Source of the DNA: Arctopsyche grandis | Lineage: Eukaryota; Arthropoda; Insecta; Trichoptera; Hydropsychidae | DNA length: 64,000 nucleotides | Direction of reading: 5' to 3' | Assembly (NCBI RefSeq): GCF_051622035.1 | Contig: NC_135361.1 | Coordinates: 9,243,001-9,307,000 of the forward strand | Shown: piece after piece, positions 22,850 through 33,283 of the stretch | How positions within the stretch are numbered: the first letter of the stretch is position 1 | How the letters are laid out: each line of letters starts with the position of its first letter | Program-made: the position numbers and the translations under genes | The notes under the pieces: generated by a model | Databases searched by the model: none | The model's input: the letters and a program-made list of their open reading frames with translations, nothing else | What the model was told of the DNA's origin: nothing

Positions 22850-23200
22850 TGTATATATAAAAATGAATGTCTGTGTGTGTGTGTGTCTCGAATAGGCTCC
22901 TAAACCACTGAACCGATTACGATGGAACTTTCAGGATTTGTTGTATGCATGTCCGGGAAGATTACTTTGAAAAAAAAACGGGATTAAACGGGAATGAGTC
23001 TCATTGCAACGCTATAATTTCAAATGTTTTCGCGTCGCGATCAAGATGTTCGCTGCCTGCATTTTACCGACGAATGGGAACGGGAACGGGAACGGAAACG
23101 AGAATGAAAACGGGAATTGCATGCGTTATTGTGGCATTGCAACGCATGCCGGGTTGGATCTTTTTCGCATATATGTCCTGCATTTTGATTTAGTTTAAAA
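22850..23200 (+). mobile_element. Helitron-like non-autonomous element copy
   Basis: It begins ATATATAAAAATGAATGTCTG with a GT tract, then CTGAACCGATTACGATGGAA, a GAACGG(G) simple repeat at 23078-23100, and ends near GCAACGCATGCCGGGTT. A related copy at 45741-45830 continues to CAGCTAGTTT, giving a CTAGT terminus preceded by a short hairpin, as in Helitrons. A third copy is at 57605-57965. No Rep/helicase gene is visible. Confidence 0.55.
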
Positions 23201-23435
23201 CGTTTGACCAAATGGGAAGGTCTCGCCATTATTCGTAACAATTATGATTACATACGTTTCTTCCGCATATCGTACACGTTTCACCTTGGCGCGAATTGTA
23301 CGTGGGTGGTTATCGTTTTGAATTTCGCATTTTTTGAATTGTAACAATTGTGTAATTTCAACCATAATATCATAAACGCTGAAATATTCTAATTGCACTA
23401 GACGCTTCACTTTCACGGTACAATTTGATATTACA

Positions 23436-23897
23436 TTAGAAAGTCACTTGACATATGCCGTTTGAAATTATTGAATTTTCTTTTGGATTTATGAACGAAT
23501 TCGCTCCCCAATTGAAGGATAAAAATTGCAATGATGTTAATGAAAAAATTGCTACACGTTGTTTGTACTCGCATGCAGTTGGAGTCGTTAAATCATCGTC
23601 GACGTCGATGAAGGATGTTGAGGAGGTTGAATTCTTATCCTTAGAAACAATAAGCGTAAATAATTTCAAATGACCGCTAACGACCACTATAAAAAGACTC
23701 GCAAGTGCATGAATGATGGTATCAAACTTGGAACAATTGCACAAATCTAATGCATAATTAGCGCCCCTACAAATCAACACTGACCCAATAATGGCAAAGG
23801 CTAATGGATGTTTTCTTCGCTTAAATATAATAAAATGTACATGCTCTAATATTGTATAGAGCAAAAAAGAAGACCACATCGTAGTTCGAAGAATCAT
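23436..23897 (-). CDS. Unrecognised hydrophobic protein or exon
   Basis: An uninterrupted 153-codon minus-strand frame, the longest open stretch outside the recognised families. It has three hydrophobic segments: residues about 7-25 (MWSSFLLYTILEHVHFIIF), 29-45 (HPLAFAIIGSVLICRG) and 60-85 (IIHALASLFIVVVSGHLKLF). An acidic, Ser/Thr-rich stretch (STSFIDVDDDL) follows. The end NGICQ precedes a possible GT splice donor. The pattern loosely recalls the first membrane segments of insect chemoreceptors, but no diagnostic motif is present. It could be a first exon, a pseudogene or chance. Confidence 0.25.
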   Translation of the reverse strand: MILRTTMWSSFLLYTILEHVHFIIFKRRKHPLAFAIIGSVLICRGANYALDLCNCSKFDTIIHALASLFIVVVSGHLKLFTLIVSKDKNSTSSTSFIDVDDDLTTPTACEYKQRVAIFSLTSLQFLSFNWGANSFINPKENSIISNGICQVTF

Positions 23898-24481
23898 AAT
23901 TCAATTCGACTATTATTTACATCGTCAATTCGTCAATGTCGACTGGATATAGTGTGTTTTGAAACTCTGATACGTTTCTTGAGGGGCGTTGACTTGTTAA
24001 TCTGAAAAACTAGTTTATTTTAATGGTACAACTAAGTTTGCATGGATTGAATCATTCATCGTCGCCCACCAATGACTAAGCTTCAGGAAAAAATATAATA
24101 CCGGTGGATTTTATATTTTTGAGCGTAGGAAGTTTCAATGCTACCAGATAAGAACATTTAATAACACTGATGGTCATCATAAAACGTCATTCATAGTGTG
24201 CTTTTACAATTGGCTAGGTTTTGCTAATAAAGATGTGAGCACATTGTAAATATTTTTATATTTCTATCATAGAATTGATGATCCAGAGGTGGAGAGATGC
24301 TACCTTTTTAGATTATGGATTTCATACATAGGTAGATTTTGTATAATAGAACTAATGCCACACAATTTCTCCCATTGAGTGTGTCCAATGATTGAATGAA
24401 AAAAAAAATTCATCGCAGATTATGCGACCGTTTTGGACTACCAATTGTTGGCTTGCGTGAGATTGTCGATTTATTTGCATA

Positions 24482-24743
24482 TTGGGTCCGAACCGTGTCC
24501 ACGCACCGTGGCTTCTCTGTGGCCGTTCATGGGTGAAAAGCGTTGTCAATGGCGAATTTGGGTCATCATTGACGGCTGATGCTTTTGCTTTTGACGACAC
24601 TTCCGCGAAACAAATGGAAGAGAAAAAGTTTGGGCGATCGCGCGTGAAAACATCCATACCATTGAGACCCACCCATGGTCCATCCAGTCATGCGATTCTG
24701 GAACTTGTAGTCGCGATTATTTCGATGTGGTTGGGATATTCAG
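24482..24743 (+). CDS. Candidate exon with one membrane segment
   Basis: A GC-richer island in A+T-rich surroundings. The + strand frame from ATG 24482 reads MGPNRVHAPWLL and later ADAFAFDDTSAKQMEEKKF, SIPLRPTHGPSSHAILELVV, AIISMWLGYSG, then a possible donor (TCAG|GTATAC). The last 20 residues would be a membrane helix. An in-frame ATG at about 24615 is an alternative start. The minus strand is also open (24352-24672), so the region may simply be a CpG-rich promoter. I do not recognise the protein. Confidence 0.25.
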
Positions 24744-25059
24744 GTATACATATATCAATAATGACAGATATGAAACATTAATACACATATTGAAAGAATC
24801 AGGACAACTATAGAATGGTATTAATATGCAGATTGGTATGGATCAGTATTTGGAATATCAATGTGTACATACAATACAAGCTGTGAGCTCTATGCTAAAT
24901 TCAAATATCTGGAAATTTGAATACTTCCATTAATCAAGGTGACATTCATCTGAAATGTGGGTTTGAAGTAAAATTCTGAGCATTATATGGAGAATTGTTG
25001 TACAACGACAAACTTTGCATTTTTTGATTGATGTGTTTTCTGCGGTAATCGGACTATTC

Positions 25060-25690
25060 GTCACATCACAAAAACAATTTTTCCCATGAAAATCGCGAAT
25101 ACACAATATTTGGCACTCAAGTTCTCGTTAGTATGATAGTGTTGCGTAGGGGTGGTTGGAGGATCCAAGTAAAAGGCCAACAGTCGTTTTCACAGAATTT
25201 ATTGATGATTAAGGAGATACACGCACTGGCAGTACTCAGTCCAGAATGACATGATATCGCCTAAGTATCGCCTTATAAGGGATAGATCTCTCAGGACATC
25301 TTCGACGTCTAATTTGTTTACCTATTGTTATGGTCACGTACGGATATGTCTTCCCACGACATTCGCTCCCACGGTACAGGTCAATTCTAAGAAAGGAACA
25401 ATACCAGCCAACTCGGTCGCCATTGTTTAGCCTACATGCACTTTGCCTGTCGCTAATCCTTAAAACCACTTACACCGGTCACACGGTCTCTCAGGACGCT
25501 ACCCGGCCTAATCCGATCGCAATTACTCGGCGGCTCTTTTTAGTATACGTAACAATAGTTATCGTTAGTATGATTGACTTTTCGGCTGCCAGATGTTCCG
25601 TTATAGAGATTTTAGTGACTTTGTGACGAGTACTTTGTGACCAGTAATCTCCGAACCGTTTTCTCCAAATCCTTAGCCATTTTTTTCATT
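25060..25690 (-). repeat. MITE-like repeat split by a solo LTR
   Basis: The segments 25060-25139 and 25559-25690 together match the reverse complement of 61897-62075. Shared motifs are CATGAAAATCGCGAATAC, TTTGGCACT, GTTCTCGTTAGTATGAT, AGATGTTC and ATAGAGATTTTAGTGACTTT. The right end (TGTGACCAGTAATCTCCGAACC) resembles the terminus of the foldback MITE at 14736-14943. The uninterrupted 62-kb copy shows what the sequence looked like before the LTR insertion. Confidence 0.75.
25140..25554 (-). mobile_element. Solo LTR, TSD ATAG
   Basis: TGTTGCGTAGGGGTGG at the left and TACGTAACA at the right bound 415 bases, flanked by the 4-bp duplication ATAG (25136-25139 and 25555-25558). A sister copy at 54364-54747 has its own duplication (ATAC). 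On the minus strand the LTR reads TGTTACG...CGCAACA with an AATAAA near the 3' end (around 25200) and TTATAAG centrally, suggesting minus orientation. A 4-bp duplication fits Gypsy- or Copia-type integrases. No internal region remains. Confidence 0.85.
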
Positions 25691-26303
25691 AAATTTATAT
25701 AAAAGTTGATGGAAAATATGAGGGACGAGGAAGAAGTGTTAGATTAACAAAGTAAGCTGTTTGTGATAATCATTGTATTGTAATATGTAGCATGGAATTA
25801 TGGGGGTAAGACGAGTGAGACGACTGTGTTGGCAATGCACAACTATTTATTTCGGCAGCTGGGGAGGAAGTGAATGCTTACCGACTAAGCACTGGCCAAC
25901 CGATGGTTTTACGCCAGACCTCGAGGTTGCCACAAAATGGTAGAAGATTTTTCTAAAGTACACACGTGAATAAGCTCACCCAGAAGCCTCAGGATCCTCA
26001 GCCATGATAAGAGAAGAAAGTAATAATAAAGAAGAAAGTCGAATTCGGATACTTTGGAAGGATTTATTCTACAATTTTGCCATAATGACATTACAAAGGA
26101 TATAATAATAGGAAAACAGCACAAAATAAACATAAATATAAGCAAATACAATAATTTCAAATTTAACTATCCCTCAACCAGATCAGTATATTTTATATTA
26201 AACAAATCCAAGTTAACAGAAATCTGGTTGAGGATATTGATGCCCCTTGCAACAGGGGACGAAACCATTAAGTTGGACAACAAAGTGAGGAATCTAATGT
26301 ATC

Positions 26304-26819
26304 CAGGGCCGTGCCTAGGAGTTCGGCCGCCTTTAATTGTATCAGCATTTGTAGAAATCATATTCATAAAAAAAAATCAAGTGCATATGATAAGTGCAAA
26401 ATTCTTACCTTGTGATAAGTAAGGTGTGAGAAATATAGTGTTGAAAATTTTAATCACAACAAAAATTAACCAGAAAACCAAAACGTCTGAACAGGAGAAA
26501 TACATCTGGATACATCCCTGTATCCATACAGAAATATGTACATCCCTGAAGAAATACATCTGGCAATCGCAAAGATAAAATACCTAGCTCTATGCGGACC
26601 GAAGCTATACCTGCTATCCCGTTATTTCCCCGAATCATAGTACAAGTTGTAACTTGCAACAGCAATCCACAAGTATACAACAAGACAACCTAAATGATTT
26701 TTAAAAAGTACGATGTCCTGTTTCGTATTTCTTAAATAATATAATTCTTTCGGCTACTTTTATATTTCGGCCGCCTGTGTGCGTTGCACACATTTGTACA
26801 TATGGCATGCGCGGCCCTG
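26304..26819. mobile_element. MITE with CAGGGCCG termini
   Basis: The left end CAGGGCCGTGCCTAGG and the right complement CAGGGCCGCGCATGCC share CAGGGCCGYGC. Both ends carry a subterminal GGCGGCCGAA (or its complement) motif. The element is 516 bases without a gene. The terminal CAGGG is hAT-like. The flanks AATGTATC and AATTGGCT do not match, so the duplication has decayed or the boundaries are slightly off. Confidence 0.6.
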
Positions 26820-28370
26820 AATTGGCTGGGAATATTAAAGAAGAAGAATATGAAAATTTGCTCACCAAACCAACCAGTAACTTACCTACTACTATGTAAG
26901 TACCTACTCCTCCAAAAAGAAGACAAAGATATACACACAATGAGTTTGTTTTATAAAAATGAAAAAACTGGGGTCATGTAATAAGGATAAACAGAATCCA
27001 GTCATTAAGGAAAGTACTAGATAGTAGAAAAGATGGTCACAAATCAAATTTGGCAAACCAATTGAAACAAAAGAAAGTGCTCAACCTCGTTGAGTAGATT
27101 TTGGATCATAGCAAATAGCTTCTCAAATTTGAGTCCCGATCAGTGAAAAGGTGTGGTGGGAATGCCTATAGAGAAGATTAACAAACACTTAATTCCACAC
27201 ATACACGCATAAATATGCAATTGAACCAATGCATACTTGCTATGATATTAGGTCAATTCTATAATATTCATAATCAACATAGTTTCGCGGAACAATGACC
27301 AATTACTTTTGGATATGCCACGGTTTATCGTGCGTAACTCTTGCACATGTCATAAAAGCAACATCGAAAGGGAAAAAAGTCATCTTGCAGATCTATAGGC
27401 GGGTATCAGTTATTAAGTTGTTAATGAAATATGATGTGCTTTTATGGCCATTGTAGGTTTAACACCACGGTCATAACATAACTCCACAATATGCCAGTGA
27501 TTACCAATCGTGCCTTTTCTATGTACATACATACGTCTAAATTCAATTGCGTGTCAAACGTAACTGGTTTTAATTGCTGTTGATATAGGTGGATTGAGTC
27601 GTTAAAGAATAAACCGATTCTAATGAGTAATACTACTAAATATAAACGACATCATACATAGTTCATGACATTAGGGCTATGTACATTCGTATGTATGCAT
27701 CTACCCACGTTCCTAAGTTAGAACACCAGGGAGTCTTCCTTTGAAAAGTGTGATTATGAATAAGATAAACAAAGATAATAAGTCACACGCGCTTCATTGA
27801 TTAATAATTAATTAAAAATAATTGCTGTTAGAATAGCACTGCATCAAGACTCAATGATATGCAGTTTATTTTGATTTTATGGTGTACTCTGTTGTATAAT
27901 TTTTATGTGTTGAGTTAATGCAATAGCTTGTAAAGTTAATGATACATGGTGGATTCTTAGTATGCATCCTTTTAGTAAATTCTCTGTTACATTGATTGTT
28001 TGTGTCATTATCTTGACTTTTGGATTTAATTACATCCAAAATCATTGACCAATTAATTGCGACTTATTTTGTGTCAGTAACGGCTGATTAAAACTAAATT
28101 TTCAAAGATATAATCAGTTATAAGCATTCTGAATGAAATTTTAGAAATTCCAACATTTCTTAGTTCAACTTCCATTCTCACTTTATTTAATTTGTGAATC
28201 ATTTTTTTTTTCTCATTGTGCAGCTTTAATTTCAGTTCCTACTCTGGTTACGACTTCAGTTCCCACTTTGATTTCTAATTTATAGTCTTCTACCCCGAAA
28301 TATAAACCAAAAACTTCGATTTTATTTCCAACCTACATATCTCTCACTTTGATCCTATTCCAGATCTCAT
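26820..28370. other. No gene recognised
   Basis: A+T-rich sequence without supported exons or transposon ends. From 28205 to 28350 there is a pyrimidine-rich run with loosely repeated TTCAGTTCC and ACTTTGAT units. Confidence 0.4.
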
Positions 28371-28470
28371 TCATCTCATTCAGCTACGACACTCGCCCAT
28401 TGTCTTTTCAATCTCTTCACTCTCTCCACTATATCCATTACCCTTATCATTTTTATTTCAATCGAACATG

Positions 28471-28510
28471 TACACTCGCCTTTACAGATCGCTCCAAAGC
28501 GACGAGTGTA
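28471..28510. repeat. Conserved 40-base stem-loop
   Basis: TACACTCGCC and GACGAGTGTA pair (9 of 10) around a loop containing ACAGATCGCTCCAAAGC. Almost the same loop and stem occur at 7728-7766 (CACACTCATC / GACGAGTGTG), with the outermost pair changed from T-A to C-G. Function unknown; perhaps a conserved terminal hairpin of a transposon. Confidence 0.55.
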
Positions 28511-28577
28511 CCAATACAGATATGCAATGAGATACACGATTAATACAATCAATACGAGCATTTATACAATGCGAATT

Positions 28578-28623
28578 CATAAAAACATCATCCACACTCC
28601 ACAGTGTGGATGATGTTTTTATG
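28578..28623. repeat. Perfect 46-base palindrome
   Basis: CATAAAAACATCATCCACACT is followed by CCAC and then its exact reverse complement: a 21-bp stem with a 4-base loop and no mismatch. It is not flanked by an obvious transposon end or target duplication. Confidence 0.85.
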
Positions 28624-28699
28624 CGAAATCGGCGAAACTCAAGACGCTGAATAATTTGAGATTTGAAAAATAAATAGGAAAGGAGATGCCAATTTATAG

Positions 28700-28860
28700 G
28701 AATCGCTATAATAAAAATCAGAAAAGTTGGCAAACTCTGTTAGGAAATAATCGACCTGAAGTCTGGCCAGCAGCTACTAGTGGGAATCGAACCATGACCA
28801 CTCTGCTCGAAAGCATAATATGCTAACTACTAGTCCACGTTACTTCTTACCCGCGAATTT
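28700..28860 (-). repeat. SINE copy (minus), tail-less
   Basis: It has the core GGCAAACTCTGTTAGGAAA, TCGACCTGAAGTCTGGCCAG and the B-box complement GGGAATCGAACCATGACC, with an A-box-like end TAACTACTAGTCCACG at the right. Same SINE superfamily as 3218-3560 and 60105-60375. It splits the LINE fragment described for 28376-29130. Confidence 0.7.
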
Positions 28861-29631
28861 CGCTTCCTTTTTATGTTATGCCGAACATACAGCGTTTCAT
28901 ACTTGTTTGATTTAATTTGTCTTTGTGTAGAATTTGGGCGTTCAATGTCCAAGTTTCACATCCATACGTTATCACTGGCTTGATTGAAGTTCTTTTTCTT
29001 CAGGCTAAGTGGATTTTTTCAAATTTAAAAATGGCGCCCAAATGCACTATTCCCAACCTACCAATTTTGAATGCTACTTTTCTAGCCTGTCTCTTACTAT
29101 AAAAGTCCAAACCTATTTTGACTCTCGTGGAGAAAACACACTGAGTGGTATACGACGTCACGTTTCCTAAGCTTCCCGCTGTGACCGTAAACAATAGGTG
29201 TTCCCCAAACCGAATTCAGATGTATTTGCACGTGCAGAATGCATATGTTTTGGAAGTTGCACGTGTATGCATATCCATATGCAACCGACAAGTATCTCCT
29301 ACATTTCTTCAAATATGGGAATACCCTTATCGATCATTGAATTCAAGCAAGGATAAAATATCAACGAAAACACTCCAGGGGGGATTTTTGGGACTGTGCT
29401 ATGTACATACATATGTATATGGGGTAGGGGTGCTGCGTTTTTCGTATGTTTTAAAGTATCTAAAAAAAAACAAGTACCACGTACCACTCGGTGTGTTTTC
29501 GCCCTTACTCCAATCTACAAATGGAGCTCCCAATCTATTTTGTATTCCGCTCCTACTCTAGCTCAGATCCTGATTTCTAGTACTTATTTTGAACTTATTA
29601 TTAGTATTCGGCGGTGGATTGTGTTTTTTTC

Positions 29632-29905
29632 AGGAAAGGAGGCATTTTCCAGGAAATATGGCAAACTACAAAGCTAGAGAGCAAAAAAAAAAAGGTTGAC
29701 CATAAAAATGAACAATGGTGCCCTATGCTTATTACTAGAGGTAGGACCGGAAGCATGCTTTTTGCGTTTTGGGTCTATTTTCCAGGAAACAGGGCAAACT
29801 ACGAAGCTAGAGAGCATAAAAAAAAGTTTCATCATGAAAATGAACAACGCACGACGAACAATGAATAATGAACGACGCAAAGTTGGTCCGCTCTTTATTT
29901 ATTAT
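29632..29905. repeat. Repeat family with AGAGGTAGGACCG / GGTCCGCTCTTT ends
   Basis: The segment 29738-29905 (AGAGGTAGGACCGGAAGCAT, TCCAGGAAACAGGGCAAACT, AAGCTAGAGAGCAT, TTGGTCCGCTCTTTA) matches 63388-63565 closely. A partial unit precedes it at 29632-29720. The ends are loosely inverted (AGAG..GGACC against GGTCC..CTCT). It is probably a small MITE. Confidence 0.65.
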
Positions 29906-30129
29906 TTTATTAACCGTATCCAACTCAAAATTGACTAACCCAAAAACTATAATTTTCAAGAAAATTTTTGATTGATTTACATATATTGAGCACTTTTCCT
30001 TGGCTACATTTAAATTAAGCCATAATTTTTGATTCGGATTAACCAAATCCACCCAAAATAAACCGACTCAATCATTTTCTATATGTAGAATGTCTGCTGT
30101 TTTCTACATTCATCTTTATTTATTTTACA

Positions 30130-30560
30130 TAGATATTTATTTATTTATTTATTTAATAGTTTTGGACCATTGTGGCATTACAGGAAGAACCTAATGCGCC
30201 ACAATGGCCTACAATTGAAAAATATATAAAAACATGATATAAAAACAAGTAAACTGTAAATAAAGGAAAAAAGCAAAAGCAGAAAACATGGTAAAATAAA
30301 ATAATAAAAAAAAAGTATGAAAAGGAAAATAATACTTCATTCAGAGAGGAAAAAAAAATAACAAAAGTGTAAAAATCAAAAATAAAATCCATAAATCCCA
30401 TTCTTTGTTTACACTGAACAAAATTAAAATAGTATATAAAAATGTACAAAGGAGAAAGAAAAAGTAAAATAAAATAAAACAAAATATGAATAAAAAATAA
30501 AATCACAGCGAGGCCCAAATCGAAGAGAGTAGATTAAGATTCCACTCAACAGGTAGATAT
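30130..30560 (-). mobile_element. LINE 3' end with covarying tail hairpin
   Basis: Read on the minus strand, this is a long A+T-rich 3' region ending in the stem CCATTGTGGC/GCCACAATGG (30167-30207) and a (TAAA)n tail (30130-30155). The loop (ATTACAGGAAGAACCTAATGC) aligns with the SINE-tail loop (CTTACAGGTAAATCCCAATGC) although the stem sequence is entirely different. No polymerase coding sequence remains in this copy. Confidence 0.6.
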
Positions 30561-30751
30561 ATACCAGGAGGGCCTAACAGGTAGACCCCAATGCGCCTTC
30601 CTAGACAATTAATTACAAACATTGCAGCATTTTTATTACATACATAAATCGCAATATTTTGACAGGCTGAAGAACACGAAATTAACAATTAATTAATCCA
30701 TAGAGACATCTATGGATTTAGACTTGTACATAATTTTTTACATATTGTACA

Positions 30752-31357
30752 TAAATCAAATTAGCTTGATCGCTAAAATTATATTTTTTATTTTATTTTA
30801 TTAATTGAAAAATCAACAGACAGGATGTACATAGATATGTATAAAAAAACAAATAGTAAATAAATAATATATGTTACATCCGAGTCCAATAATAGATTTT
30901 TACAAAAATGAAAAAGATAAATATGAGGAAAACAAATTAAAAAGTAAAGAATAAAGGGATGACAAAATATGTAGAACATTGCATAATTAAACTATAGTAT
31001 TAAAATATTTGGAAAAGGTTATAAAATAGAATATAAGAAGAAATTGAAATTTACAAATATAAAACAAATGAAAAAGGTAAATACAAAATAAACAAATGAA
31101 AAGGAAAAGAATGAAAGCTATAATATGATTAAATAGCACATTACATAACTAAACTAAAGTATAAAAATATTGGAAATATTGGAAAAATAGAATAGGAGAA
31201 GAAATGAATCAATCGGTCAAGATTCTCTTGATGTTAGACCTGAATTGATGTAGGGAAATACCAAATAGATCAACCTCATTCAGCTCTCCGTTAAACATAC
31301 GATAAACGCGCTGCAGATAAGAATATTTTTGGGAATTAGTATTGAAAGGATCTAGTG

Positions 31358-31451
<94 letters not shown>
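30752..31451 (-). mobile_element. LINE 3' fragment inserted in a SINE
   Basis: On the minus strand it starts after the TA tract with SLDPFNTNSQKYSYLQRVYR, then MFNGELNEVDLFGISLHQF and a stop at 31209. An A-rich 3' region of about 450 bases follows, ending near 30752. It resembles the C-terminal end of an R1/Jockey-type polymerase, as does the fragment at 39636-39860. A short AAATT-like repeat at both joins could be the target duplication. Confidence 0.55.
31363..31440. repeat. (TA)n microsatellite
   Basis: About 39 uninterrupted TA units. The translated IYIYIY frame here is not a protein. Confidence 0.98.
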
Positions 31452-31813
31452 TAAATTCAGATATTTGTGACATAGCGGGTAGGATGGATTTTGCAAATTT
31501 GATAGAGGAACCGTTTCAACAATGAAATCAGATAAATTGGCAAACTGTGATAAGAAACGATCGACTTGGAGTCACAAATATCCAAGTCTGACCAGCAGTA
31601 TTAAAGATTGGCACGGGATCGAACCCGGCAATCTCTCAGCGCTAAACATAAACGCAACCACCGAGTCATACTGTTGGCCATTTATGGAACAGTGTGTTTA
31701 ATTATTGGACAAGTATGTTTTAAAATCATCCTTTGTCTGCGGATCCTGATTTGACCTCACATGCCGCTAGTATAAGATTAGTACAGGCAGAAGCTGCTAT
31801 CAAGACAGAGTTC

Positions 31814-31882
31814 AGTTTGTAGCGAAGCGCCGAGTCAGTCGCCTGCCGAGCGCTGACCGGACGGTCGCGTTTTGGACCCTCG
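31814..31882 (+). promoter_or_regulatory. Possible promoter and non-coding first exon
   Basis: A TCAGTT initiator (31812-31817, A at 31814) begins a GC-rich stretch that ends in a strong donor, CTCG|GTAAGG. No TATA box sits at the usual distance. The next good acceptor on this strand leading to a start codon is at 36955, so this may be the 5' UTR exon of the secreted protein gene starting at 37102. The link is inference. Confidence 0.4.
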
Positions 31883-33283
31883 GTAAGGAGACTTCCCAAT
31901 CAAACTACAACACTATTTTTCATTCATTTACTTTTCAAACACACACTAGAATCATCGAGCATAAATAAAAACACGAAAAAAATACACTCCCATAAAAAAA
32001 TCGGCACGAAACGCGCAACCAACCAAAGCTCGCTGGAAAAATGTGAAAAGCTCGGCGAAAAGTGTCGATTCTTAAATTCGACATTTTATTTTTGGTTTAC
32101 TAGTATGTAAACATAGCGGAATTGACATTGCCATTGCCTAAACAATAAGCAGCGACACCCACAAGTATCATTCCAATTGGACATGTATTTGGTTATCTCG
32201 TTCGATGCTATACAATTTCTTTCGCGACTTATTTGTATTTAAATTCTTTTTTATAAGAATATTTATACGTCTCGTTCATTATATAGTATGTATATAGTCG
32301 AGTGTGTTTATGTACGATTTGAATTTAAATTGCGAATTCTGCGTATGGAGTTTGCGCTAAATGTCAATTGAAAGTTGCGTACGTTTAATTGAGAAGGATC
32401 ATTAATTAATCCGGATGACTTGTTTTAATCAACACACTTGACCCGTCTGTTGTGTGTTATTTACGAAAATTAACACGTTCCAAGGATACGCATTCGTTCA
32501 TTGAAAAGTTTTTGTTTTGCCGCCGTGTCTTTCTACGGTTATTGTGCGCGCCTATCATCACTCAAGCCAGATGCTTTCAAATTGTGCGCAATAAGTTATA
32601 TAATTGATTGATCGATCTGTGGCTTTTCCCAGTGGTGTGTGAATCTCGGTCTTGGCATTTGTGTTGTCGGGGGTGGTTTCTTTGGTATTTTTTATCGGCT
32701 TTGGAGTCGAATGTGGTAGTTTGAAATTGTCGGGTCATGGTTTTGTTACACCTGAACTTCTTCCCGATCGGTTCAGGCCTTCGTCGGTCACGACCGATCC
32801 CGCCCAGAAACCATTTATCAAAAAGTCCCACCATTGTCCATTGGTTTCAGAGTGTTCACGTCGTCGAAGTCGTCTTCGTCGTCGTGTCGAATAAACTATT
32901 CCATCGATTTTGCATAAGGTATTCTATAAATATAGATAGTGTATGTGTGTGCGTGTGTGTATGGTTGTTTTAACGATTTTTATTTGTTTAAATTATTGTT
33001 TTGAAAACACTTTGACCCAGTATAGTGTTAATAGGTCGCACGGCTCGTTGAATTATCTTGTTGCTTATCGAAGTGTCGCGGGGGTGGTCACTGGTACTTT
33101 GTCACTCGACCGGATTTCCGGATTTGATCATAGTGGTGATTCTGCACGAGCGCGAATGATTTTAGCGTTGGTTTCATCTTTTTATTCAGCTTGCCAAAAA
33201 AATAATGAATTTTGAGTGCGACGTATCTGCCATATCGGCATTCTTTTAAAAATTAACTAAACTGCTTCGCAAGTGTCGTAAGG
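31883..33283. other. Non-coding; GC-rich patch without recognised motif
   Basis: The 32640-32890 part is GC-rich with a repeated TCGTCG run (32860-32885). Both strands have short open frames without known motifs. It may be a regulatory region in the first intron of the downstream gene, or an old insertion. Confidence 0.35.

Larger units (their letters stand above)
28376..29130 (-). pseudogene. RTE-like LINE fragment, interrupted by a SINE
   Basis: On the minus strand, 29130-28880 reads KIGRLGIVHLGAIFKFEKI and later KPVITYGCETWTLNAQIL. Further on, at 28460-28376, comes VMDIVERVKRLKRQWA. These are consecutive landmarks of the same LINE family as the + strand fragments at 40815-41700 and 49890-50340. 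A SINE (28700-28860) and an unrelated palindrome lie between them, so the copy was split by later events. Confidence 0.7.
30560..31685 (-). repeat. SINE copy (minus) split by LINE and (TA)n insertion
   Basis: The hairpin tail is at 30564-30604 (stem partly decayed) and the SINE body continues to about 30750. It resumes at about 31452 (TTCAGATATTTGTGACATAG), followed by the core and the tRNA-like head (GGGATCGAACCCGG, B-box complement; ACCGAGTCATA, A-box side) at 31605-31680. The intact copy at 62088-62515 has TCAAATCCAGATATTTGTGA uninterrupted at the join. This proves the insertion of about 0.7 kb between them. Confidence 0.75.

Noticed and set aside
30153..30518. 121-codon minus-strand hydrophobic frame
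   Set aside because: Phe/Tyr/Leu-rich translation of an A-rich LINE 3' region; no family motif.
31209..31496. Protein with IYIYIYIY repeat
   Set aside because: Translation of a (TA)n microsatellite; only the part after it is a LINE remnant.
32577..32894. Overlapping frames near 32.6-32.9 kb
   Set aside because: Both strands open because of GC-richness; no recognised motif and no splice support.
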